Shown here: positions 6,108 to 12,328 of the stretch, in pieces
Numbering within the stretch: the first letter of the stretch is position 1
How the letters are laid out: the number at the start of each line of letters is the position of its first letter
NCBI GenBank assembly: GCA_035315885.1
Contig: DATFXM010000198.1
Coordinates: 1 to 12,328, forward strand
Source of the DNA: DATFXM01 sp035315885
Lineage (GTDB): Bacteria; Acidobacteriota; Blastocatellia; UBA7656
Direction: 5' to 3'
DNA: 12,328 nucleotides
The notes under the pieces: model-generated
Databases searched by the model: none
What the model was told of the DNA's origin: nothing
Seen by the model: the letters and a program-made list of their open reading frames with translations, nothing else
Made by a program: the position numbers and the translations under genes

Positions 6108-8423
6108 ATGAACTACGCAGGACTGCCAAAACGATTCATCCAGGCGATTGCAATTCTGGCACTGTCACTCATCGGCGCTGCATTGCCGGCGCCGGCGCAT
6201 CCGCTCGGCAATTTCACGATAAATCACTACTCAGGCGTAGAGCTGAGTGCGGACGGTTTCAACATCCACTACGTAATCGACATGGCCGAGATCCCCGCGC
6301 TTCAGGAGAAAGACAAAATTGATCTGGACGGCGATGGTCTGATCGGCGCCGGTGAGCTGAAGTCTTATGCCTCCGCCGCCGGCGCTCAGCTTGCGGAGGG
6401 CCTGCGGCTCATCGTGGATCAACAGCCTTTAGCGCTCGCTGTGATTTCGAGCACTGCGACAATGCCTCCGGGCGCTGGAGGGCTTGCGACCTTGAGAATC
6501 GATTGCCGGTTTGCCGCAAGACTCGAACGGGTGGTCGACAGCGCGACGCATCGAGTTCACTTTGAAGATGGCAACTTCTCGAACCGAATCGGATGGCGCG
6601 AGATCGTGGTCACTCAAAACGCCAGCGCGAACATCTTTGACAGTACCGCATATGGAAACAGCGCGAGTGAAGCGCTCACAGTCTATCCTGAAGGTCTTCT
6701 GAGCGCACCGCTGGATGAGCGGTCGGCGGAATTCTCGTTCAACCGGAGCTCAATGCCTGAAGCCGCGGCGGCACTGGTGAATCGAGAAGGAAAACCCGTT
6801 GGCTCGCGCCGTGATCGATTCGTCGAGTTGATATCGGTGCGCGATTTGACATTACCTGTAGCACTGTTCGGTTTGGTCGTTGCGATGGTGTTGGGAGCCG
6901 GACACGCGCTTTCCCCGGGCCACGGAAAGACAGTAGTGGGGGCCTATCTTGTCGGCTCCAGAGGAACCGCACGGCATGCGGCCTTTCTCGGCATGACTGT
7001 GACGATCACGCACACCGCTGGTGTGTTCGCGCTAGGATTGGTGACGCTGTTTGCGTCCAGGTACATTCTGCCTGAACGGCTCTTCCCAATACTCGGTCTG
7101 GTGTCGGGTGCGGTGGTGTTGGCAATCGGACTCAAGTTGTTTATCAACCGATTGCGCGCTGCGCTGAAGCGCTCGAATGCGTCGCACGAGCACCATCACG
7201 AGCATGATCACGAACACGATCATCATCACGGTCACGATCACCATCACGATCACGATCATCACCATCACGACGGAGAATCGACGCTGGTGCATTCGCACGG
7301 GGGACCGGAGCACACCCACGTCCCTCCGGGTGCGGACGGGACGTCGGTTACGTGGCGTAGTTTGCTGGCACTGGGGATTTCGGGAGGTCTGCTGCCGTGC
7401 CCGTCTGCACTGGTGGTGATGCTGTCAGCGATCTCGCTGCACCGAGTAGGCTACGGGCTCCTGCTCGTAGTGGCGTTCAGCATTGGCCTTGCAAGTACAT
7501 TGACCGCCGTAGGCCTCGCTTTCGTGTACGCGAAGAGAATCCTGAGCGTTGGACACGGCGCCGGGCGACTCTCAGTTGCTTTGGTGCGCATACTGCCGGT
7601 GGTCAGCGCTCTGGTAGTCGCGTGTGCCGGAGGAGCGATCTGCTATGAGTCTGTGATGACCTCCGGCACAGGTTTTTTCGCGCCGCTCTTTGAGATTGGG
7701 CGTCTTTTCAAGTCGTCGACGCCGCTGGAGCACGGCTCAGCCTTTTCGATACTCGGATTTGGTCTGGTGTTTGGGTTACGGCACGCAATGGAGGCCGATC
7801 ACCTTGCGGCAGTCTCTACGATCGTAAGCCAGCGACGGGGCTTATTGAGCTCATCGCTGGTAGGTGGGCTATGGGGCGCGGGCCACACCATCTCGCTGTT
7901 GATTGCAGGCACGATGGTGTTGCTGTTGGGAGTGAGGATCGGCGAGACACCGGCTTTAGTGATGGAGCTTTGTGTGGGCGTGATGCTCATTGGTCTGGGG
8001 ATCAACGCGATGCGCCGAGTTGTCAGATGTAGAGCAGTTCAAGCACATGGGCGAAACCGCATGGCGCATGCCCATACTCATTCACACATTCACACGCACG
8101 GCTCTACCGATTCCAGCCAACATGGATTTCGTATCGGGATTCGCCCACTGATGGTCGGTATGATGCACGGGCTTGCGGGGAGCGCGGCGTTGATGTTGCT
8201 GGTTCTGTCTACGGTCTCTTCATCGGTGCTGGGTCTGATGTTCATCGCGGTGTTTGGGATTGGATCGATCGGCGGGATGCTGGCAATGAGCGCACTTGTA
8301 GCGTTGCCCCTTCGAGTGACTGCCGACCGATTCAAACGGACGCATCGAGTAGTTCAGATCCTTGCTGCGGTCTTCAGCATCGGTCTGGGCTTTGTGATGG
8401 TGTGCCGGCTCGGCATGGCGTGA
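6108..8423 (+). CDS. Two-module nickel/cobalt-type transporter with periplasmic EF-hand domain
   Basis: The product has 771 residues in one uninterrupted frame. A signal peptide ends 'APA' before H31-P-L-G-N-F. A periplasmic domain (31-245) carries a canonical EF-hand loop, DLDGDGLIGAGE (72-83). Module 1 (about 248-512, about six membrane segments) is NicO/RcnA-like, with 'GHALSPGHGKT' (H266, H272), 'TITHTAG' (H302) and 'GGLLPCPSA' (427-434), and a cytosol- or periplasm-facing loop with 23 His in residues 360-404. Module 2 (about 545-770, about six segments) has 'RHAMEADH', an H-x4-D-H nickel/cobalt signature (H559, D564, H565), 'GAGHTISL' (H593), a second His-rich loop (647-672) and 'MMHGLAG' (H687). 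Both modules belong to families moving Ni or Co, by efflux (RcnA) or uptake (NiCoT/UreH-like). GGAG at 6090-6093 is 14 nt from ATG 6108, rather far; an in-frame ATA at 6099 is better spaced but a very rare start. Family is sure; metal and direction are not. Confidence 0.88.
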   Translation: MNYAGLPKRFIQAIAILALSLIGAALPAPAHPLGNFTINHYSGVELSADGFNIHYVIDMAEIPALQEKDKIDLDGDGLIGAGELKSYASAAGAQLAEGLRLIVDQQPLALAVISSTATMPPGAGGLATLRIDCRFAARLERVVDSATHRVHFEDGNFSNRIGWREIVVTQNASANIFDSTAYGNSASEALTVYPEGLLSAPLDERSAEFSFNRSSMPEAAAALVNREGKPVGSRRDRFVELISVRDLTLPVALFGLVVAMVLGAGHALSPGHGKTVVGAYLVGSRGTARHAAFLGMTVTITHTAGVFALGLVTLFASRYILPERLFPILGLVSGAVVLAIGLKLFINRLRAALKRSNASHEHHHEHDHEHDHHHGHDHHHDHDHHHHDGESTLVHSHGGPEHTHVPPGADGTSVTWRSLLALGISGGLLPCPSALVVMLSAISLHRVGYGLLLVVAFSIGLASTLTAVGLAFVYAKRILSVGHGAGRLSVALVRILPVVSALVVACAGGAICYESVMTSGTGFFAPLFEIGRLFKSSTPLEHGSAFSILGFGLVFGLRHAMEADHLAAVSTIVSQRRGLLSSSLVGGLWGAGHTISLLIAGTMVLLLGVRIGETPALVMELCVGVMLIGLGINAMRRVVRCRAVQAHGRNRMAHAHTHSHIHTHGSTDSSQHGFRIGIRPLMVGMMHGLAGSAALMLLVLSTVSSSVLGLMFIAVFGIGSIGGMLAMSALVALPLRVTADRFKRTHRVVQILAAVFSIGLGFVMVCRLGMA
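7185..7271 (+). repeat. CAC/CAT-GAT repeat tract encoding a histidine-rich loop
   Basis: This is an imperfect run of CAC, CAT, GAT and GAG codons inside the transporter gene, coding for residues 360-388 (mostly His with Asp and Glu). The mix of synonymous codons shows it is maintained as protein sequence rather than as a recent slippage product, though such tracts vary in length between strains. Confidence 0.8.
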
Positions 8424-8460
8424 GGGTGATTATCGAACGCGGTCTCTATCCTTATTTAAA

Positions 8461-8495
8461 TGTAGTACGAACCTCATAACTCCACTTAAACTACA
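8461..8495. promoter_or_regulatory. Inverted repeat in the gap before the kinase gene
   Basis: TGTAGT (8461-8466) and ACTACA (8490-8495) form a perfect 6-bp dyad spaced by 23 bp, in the most AT-rich part of the 275-bp gap between transporter and kinase genes (TTATTTAAATGTAGT nearby). It could be a regulator site or an mRNA hairpin. No strong terminator was found after the transporter gene, and no good promoter pair could be set. Confidence 0.22.
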
Positions 8496-8651
8496 GCAAG
8501 AGTGCGCGGACGCGCTGTTCAGGACGGTTTTGCCGAACTCTCACCGGATGTTCGCAGTACATACACGCGCACTGAGTTCGCGCAGCGGTCATTCGTTTTC
8601 GCGAGATTCATCCGCGCCGACAACTGGTCTGGGAGTTGCTGACCATACCGT

Positions 8652-8664
8652 GGAGGGAGGAACG
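8652..8664 (+). promoter_or_regulatory. Strong ribosome-binding site in front of an out-of-frame ATG
   Basis: GGAGGGAGGAACG directly precedes ATG 8665, the best Shine-Dalgarno near the kinase gene. ATG 8665 opens a frame (MSTSPKMKGESN...) that overlaps the kinase start and stops at 8958 without recognisable protein features. The kinase frame itself is blocked by TGA at 8684-8686 and can only start at ATG 8699 or later, with a weaker AAAGGCGAG in front. Confidence 0.4.
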
Positions 8665-8698
8665 ATGAGTACCTCCCCAAAAATGAAAGGCGAGTCTA

Positions 8699-11368
8699 AT
8701 GTCCACGGTTTGGCCTTTGGCGCTCAAGCGCTACGGGGTGGCCGTGCTCTGGGTTCTTATCGCGTTGGGAGCGCGATTATTGTCGGGGCCGGTACTGGGC
8801 AACAGCTACCCCTTCCTATTTTTCACGCCGGCAGTTTTTGTCAGCGCAGTCTACGCCGGCTTTGGCCCCGGGTTGCTTGCTACCATTTTCAGCGCTCTTA
8901 TAGCGAAATACATCTTCGTACCGCCTTCTTATTCTCTGTCGCTTCAGGATCCCGCTGATCTCCTCGGCCTTCTCGTTTATCTCACGACCGGCGTGTTGAT
9001 GAGCTGGCTGGGTGCGCGCTTGCTGAGTCGAAACGAACAAATCGACGATGTCCGGCCAGAGGTGGGCGCTCAAAAGCGTCTTTCAGAAACGACAGAGCTG
9101 ATGGACGACGTGTTCGAAAACATGAGCGACGGCTTTTTCGCGTTGGATCGGAGCTGGCGGTGCACTTTCGTCAATCGTAGAGGCGCTGAGATCGCAAGGA
9201 GGAGCAAAGAGGAGCTGATTGGAAGACGAGTAATGGAAGTGTTTCCGGATGCCGCCGAGCAGATGGATTATGCGTACTATCAGAGAGCGATGCGGGAACA
9301 GGAGCCGGCCAGTTTCGAAAACTACTACGAACCTTACGGCCTCTGGTATGAAACGAGGATTCAACCCAGTCAAACCGGGCTGTCAGTGCTTGTTCGGGAC
9401 ATCACCGCGCGCAAGGGACGCGAAACCGAGTTCGCTCATCTTGCCGCGATCGTTACGTCTTCGGACGATGCAATCGTCAGTAAGACATTGGAAGGCATCA
9501 TCACGAGTTGGAATGCCGCGGCGGAGCGACTCTTTGGCTACCAGGCTGCAGAAGCGATTGGCCAGCCCATCACGATCATAATCCCGGAAGATCGATTGGA
9601 AGAGGAAGCATACATTTTGGAGCGAATCAGAAACGGCGAAGCTGTCGAGCATCTGGAAACAGTGAGGAGGAGGAAGGACGGTGAGCTGGTGGATATCTCG
9701 CTCACCATATCACCGGTCAAGGTCGATGGCAGGATAATCGGAGCCTCGAAGATAGCTAGGGACATCAGAGGACGGAAGCAAGCGAATGAGATGCTGCAGG
9801 AGCAGGCCGATTTGCTGGATATCTCGCACGACGCCATCTTCGTGTGGGAGATCGGCGGAGGTATCCAGTACTGGAATGCCGCCGCCCAGCAGCTCTACGG
9901 ATATTCAAGAAGCGAGGCCTTGGGCCAGGTAAGCCATAGACTGTTGAAGACCGTACATGCCTCGGGCTCGCAGTTCTTCGAAGATCAAATAGTCGCTGAT
10001 CGACATTGGCAGGGTGAGCTCGTGCATACCACTCGCGATAATCGTCAGATCGCTGTCGAGAGCCGTCAGGTGGTTGTCGAAAGGCGCGGCAAGATTCTGG
10101 TGATGGAAACCAACAGAGACATCACCGAGCGCAAGCGTGCCGAAGCGGAGCGCGAGCATTTCCTGATCGCGGAGCGAGAGGCTCGCGCCCACGCGGAGGA
10201 GGCCAGCCGTTTGAAGGACGAATTCCTGGCCACGATGTCTCACGAGCTGCGGACGCCGCTAAACGCGATCCTCGGTTGGGCACAGTTGCTTGAAGACGGC
10301 AAGCTCGAAGAGAGAAAAGCCCACAATGCCATAAAAATCATAGAGCGCAATGCAAAGACTCAAAGTCAATTGATCGAAGATCTCCTGGACGTCTCGCGAA
10401 TAGTGACCGGTAAGCTTCGTTTGAATGTCAGACCAGTCATGCCTGCCGCAGTCATCGAATCCGCGCTCGATGCTGTTCGACCCATGGCCGACGCCAAAAA
10501 GATTCGACTTCATTCCATGCTTGATCCAGACGCCGGGCCGATCGCAGGCGACGCCGAACGCCTGCAGCAAGTCGTATGGAACCTGCTGAACAACGCAATC
10601 AAGTTCACGCCAAAAGGCGGACAGGTCCAGATTCGGCTGGAGCGAATCAACTCTTCTATCGAAATCATCGTCAGCGACACCGGACAAGGAGTCAAATCGG
10701 AATTCTTACCCAACGTGTTCGATCGATTTCGCCAGGCGGACGCTTCCCCAGCTAGAGGAGCAGGAGGGCTCGGACTGGGCTTGGCGATTGTGAGACATCT
10801 AGTCGAGCTGCACGGCGGATCAGTGAGAGCGGACAGTCCGGGGGAAGGCCTAGGGTCAACCTTTACCGTTCGATTGCCGTTGATGGTCGTCCACCAGCGA
10901 GTGGATGATGAGGGGCGCGTTAACCCTCGAGTAGAGTCGATGGATTTCGAGGTGTTTGATGCGACGCCGGACCTTGCCGGTGTGCGGGTGCTGGTTGTGG
11001 ACGATGAGCCCGATACGCGCATGTTGCTAAGAGAGATTCTGGAGCAATGCGGCGCGGAAGTGAGAGACGCCGGGTCGGCGGCACAAGGACTTCGAGAAGT
11101 CCGCGAGTGGCGTCCGACGGTTATCGCCTCCGATATTGGAATGCCGGTCCGCGACGGGTACGAATTCATGAGGGACGTGCGCCAATGGGAGGAACAGGAA
11201 GGAGTCTGGATTCCAGCAATTGCCCTCACTGCCTATGCTCGAAGCGAGGACCGAATGCGGGCGCTGGCGGCCGGATACCAGATCCACGTAGCGAAGCCGG
11301 TAAATCCGATTGAGTTCGCATTGATGGTCGCGAGCCTCGTCGGACGGACGTTCAGGGGACTTCGATAG
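8699..11368 (+). CDS. Membrane hybrid sensor histidine kinase (DUF4118, three PAS, HisKA, HATPase, receiver)
   Basis: The product has 889 residues. Residues 10-108 are a DUF4118/KdpD-type membrane domain with 'AGFGPGLLATIFSALIA' and 'YIFVPPSYSLSL'. Three PAS domains follow at about 133-238, 245-358 and 370-478, each ending near 'RDITxRK' or 'RDIRGRK'. The HisKA domain has 'MSHELRTPLNAILGWAQLL' with phospho-acceptor His515. The ATPase domain shows the N box (N628, N632), G1 'DTGQG' (660-664) and G2 'GGLGLGLAI' (689-697). A C-terminal receiver (about 761-882) has D768, D769, phospho-acceptor D812, T844 and K866, so it looks fully active. It senses an unknown signal through PAS domains and passes phosphate from His515 to D812 and perhaps on to a partner encoded elsewhere. 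No DNA-binding output domain is present. ATG 8699 is the first start possible after an in-frame TGA at 8684. Independent of the transporter by a 275-bp gap. Confidence 0.95.
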   Translation: MSTVWPLALKRYGVAVLWVLIALGARLLSGPVLGNSYPFLFFTPAVFVSAVYAGFGPGLLATIFSALIAKYIFVPPSYSLSLQDPADLLGLLVYLTTGVLMSWLGARLLSRNEQIDDVRPEVGAQKRLSETTELMDDVFENMSDGFFALDRSWRCTFVNRRGAEIARRSKEELIGRRVMEVFPDAAEQMDYAYYQRAMREQEPASFENYYEPYGLWYETRIQPSQTGLSVLVRDITARKGRETEFAHLAAIVTSSDDAIVSKTLEGIITSWNAAAERLFGYQAAEAIGQPITIIIPEDRLEEEAYILERIRNGEAVEHLETVRRRKDGELVDISLTISPVKVDGRIIGASKIARDIRGRKQANEMLQEQADLLDISHDAIFVWEIGGGIQYWNAAAQQLYGYSRSEALGQVSHRLLKTVHASGSQFFEDQIVADRHWQGELVHTTRDNRQIAVESRQVVVERRGKILVMETNRDITERKRAEAEREHFLIAEREARAHAEEASRLKDEFLATMSHELRTPLNAILGWAQLLEDGKLEERKAHNAIKIIERNAKTQSQLIEDLLDVSRIVTGKLRLNVRPVMPAAVIESALDAVRPMADAKKIRLHSMLDPDAGPIAGDAERLQQVVWNLLNNAIKFTPKGGQVQIRLERINSSIEIIVSDTGQGVKSEFLPNVFDRFRQADASPARGAGGLGLGLAIVRHLVELHGGSVRADSPGEGLGSTFTVRLPLMVVHQRVDDEGRVNPRVESMDFEVFDATPDLAGVRVLVVDDEPDTRMLLREILEQCGAEVRDAGSAAQGLREVREWRPTVIASDIGMPVRDGYEFMRDVRQWEEQEGVWIPAIALTAYARSEDRMRALAAGYQIHVAKPVNPIEFALMVASLVGRTFRGLR

Positions 11369-11380
11369 TGCGCAACACGC

Positions 11381-11414
11381 GGGGTGTGGCGATAGACCCC
11401 AACTCTCATCGCCA
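11381..11414 (+). terminator. Hairpin after the kinase gene, weak terminator candidate
   Basis: Two exclusive hairpins overlap here: GGGGT (11381-11385) with ACCCC (11396-11400), and TGGCGAT (11387-11393) with ATCGCCA (11408-11414). They start 12 bp after the kinase stop. Neither has a U-run, so intrinsic termination would be poor; a Rho-assisted end or mRNA end protection is as likely. Confidence 0.3.
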
Positions 11415-12023
11415 TCCTGGTTGAGCAAGTCGAGACTTCAAGCACATTGCGCTCGTTTTGTGCATTATTCTGTTAGCTACTTTTAGTCATTATGTCTGGG
11501 AGAAGCTTCCGATGGTCGAAGTTCCGAGGCCTCGAACGTAAAAGAAGGTTCCCCTAGTCGGCAAATATCCGGCAGTCGCTTCGACAACGCGGTTGTTACG
11601 CGGCGCTTTACCTCACAACTGCATTGCGGTTTTCTCGAAGCATGCCGCTCAGGCTCAATTCATACCCGATGAAATCTTCGACTGTCGGAGTAGGGTAGTT
11701 GTGCCGGAACAAAGTGGGTTGTGGGTTTATGGGACAACAACCCTATGGCGTTTCGGAATCTTCGTCCTCGCTCCGGCTATGTTGAATCTGCGTTCGAGGG
11801 GCCAGCGTATATAGAAAACGTTGGGGCTCGCGGTGAGGGAGTCCAACCCCAAGTGGCATCAAGACAAGGGATACTCCAGTTGACCGGCATGTTTGGGCGG
11901 AACTTCGTTTATGTTAGACTGACCGGGTTGAATAGTCTGGCCCAAAGTGTGCTAGGTTTTTTTTGGCCTATCTCCCGTCTTACAAAGGCCTCACTGATAA
12001 GACCTTTATTAGAGATCAGACAT

Positions 12024-12113
12024 TATAATGCGCGAATTTGAGATGATGGAAAAAGAGAGGGGACTAACACAATAAAGAGGCACATACCACGGCACACAAA
12101 AGTAACCCCTCTC
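12024..12113 (+). ncRNA. Possible promoter and structured small RNA
   Basis: A perfect TATAAT -10 hexamer (12024-12029) lies about 25 bp before an 8-bp perfect stem, GAGAGGGG (12055-12062) with CCCCTCTC (12106-12113), closing a 43-nt loop. A second hairpin, TGACC/GGTCA (12128-12142), follows. There is no good -35 box at 16-19 bp and no U-rich terminator, so this is a weak candidate only. Confidence 0.18.
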
Positions 12114-12221
12114 GACTCAATTCGGGATGACCTTTGCGGTCAAATTGCGCGAGTTCGGGGTCCTAAGTTGACGCGGGGGTCGATGATCCGGCTGCTTTCG
12201 GTTTTGGTGACCGGTAGGTTA

Positions 12222-12245
12222 ACCGCGGATACGCAGAGAAGAAAT
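12222..12245. repeat. Short intergenic repeat copy
   Basis: The core CGCGGATACGCAGAGAAGAA matches the degenerate element at 4641-4665 with small gaps and is in the style of the purine-rich tract at 379-414. It overlaps the end of an 8-bp palindrome GGTTAACC (12217-12224). It looks like a member of a dispersed non-coding family. Confidence 0.4.
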
Positions 12246-12328
12246 TAATGAAAGTTAACTCGATATTAGGCGGTGATGAATCCGATTTGGAATCATCATT
12301 CACTTAAGATTACCCGCTCACCGGAAAC

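Larger units (their letters stand above)
11415..12328. other. About 910 bp without a supported gene
   Basis: No frame here looks protein-like. Visible structure: a direct repeat GAAGCTTCCGA (11502-11512) and GAAGTTCCGA (11518-11527) running into the palindrome CGAGGCCTCG (11525-11534); a 7-bp hairpin GGGTTGT (11716-11722) with ACAACCC (11737-11743); a run of eight T (11957-11964); a perfect TATAAT at 12024-12029; a set of stems at 12055-12142; and a 10-bp hairpin with one mismatch at 12274-12298. AT content rises after about 11970. It may hold a small RNA or an upstream control region for a gene beyond the window. Confidence 0.5.

Noticed and set aside
7185..7271. CRISPR-like or microsatellite array
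   Set aside because: The repetition is the codon pattern of a histidine-rich protein loop within an intact gene; units are irregular and have no spacers.
7600..7760. Frameshift or assembly join between the two transporter modules
   Set aside because: The frame is open throughout, the linker is well composed, and no shifted overlapping frame resumes either family; the fusion looks genuine in this sequence.
8530..8958. 142-codon frame overlapping the kinase start
   Set aside because: Only the ATG 8665 segment has a ribosome-binding site; the protein is low-complexity and overlaps the clearly real DUF4118 domain in another frame. Kept as a start-site anomaly, not as a gene.
11593..11814. 73-codon frame in the tail region
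   Set aside because: Starts without a convincing ribosome-binding site, overlaps the frame above, and shows no family-like pattern.
11721..12041. 106-codon GTG frame in the tail region
   Set aside because: No ribosome-binding site, no domain, composition unlike the real genes, and it contains the T8 run and the TATAAT box; best read as a chance frame.

Overview
This window looks like a chromosomal stretch from a moderately GC-rich soil-type bacterium. The most likely group is Acidobacteriota or a relative. That is an inference from the style of the PadR regulator, the DUF4331 protein, the PAS-rich hybrid kinase and the short purine-rich 'CGCGGA..ACGCAGAG' intergenic repeats; there is no rRNA or marker gene to prove it. 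I see no transposase, integrase, phage gene, tRNA or CRISPR array.

Layout. 1-360 (+) is the 3' part of an NTF2/SnoaL-like protein cut by the window edge. It converges on 475-1770 (-), a secreted diheme c-type cytochrome. 2016-2219 (-) is a short, very basic protein of a type I believe is conserved but uncharacterised. It diverges from 2497-2832 (+), a PadR-family regulator with no adjacent target gene. A 488-bp gap follows. 3321-4544 (+) is a secreted DUF4331 protein ending in a strong hairpin. 4714-6075 (+) is a TPR lipoprotein. Only 32 bp further on, 6108-8423 (+) is an unusual 771-residue nickel/cobalt-type transporter that fuses two different modules. 8699-11368 (+) is a membrane-bound hybrid sensor histidine kinase with three PAS domains and a C-terminal receiver. 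The last ~960 bp hold no gene I can support, only hairpins, short repeats and a possible promoter.

How the genes may work together. The block 3321-8423 reads as one envelope unit: an exported DUF4331 protein, a lipid-anchored TPR scaffold and a metal transporter with a periplasmic EF-hand domain and two histidine-rich loops. A role in transition-metal traffic across or within the periplasm is the natural hypothesis, but the metal, the direction of transport and the part played by DUF4331 and the TPR protein are unknown. This block is the best candidate in the window for an undescribed system. The PadR gene and the kinase flank it, but nothing in the sequence ties them to its regulation.
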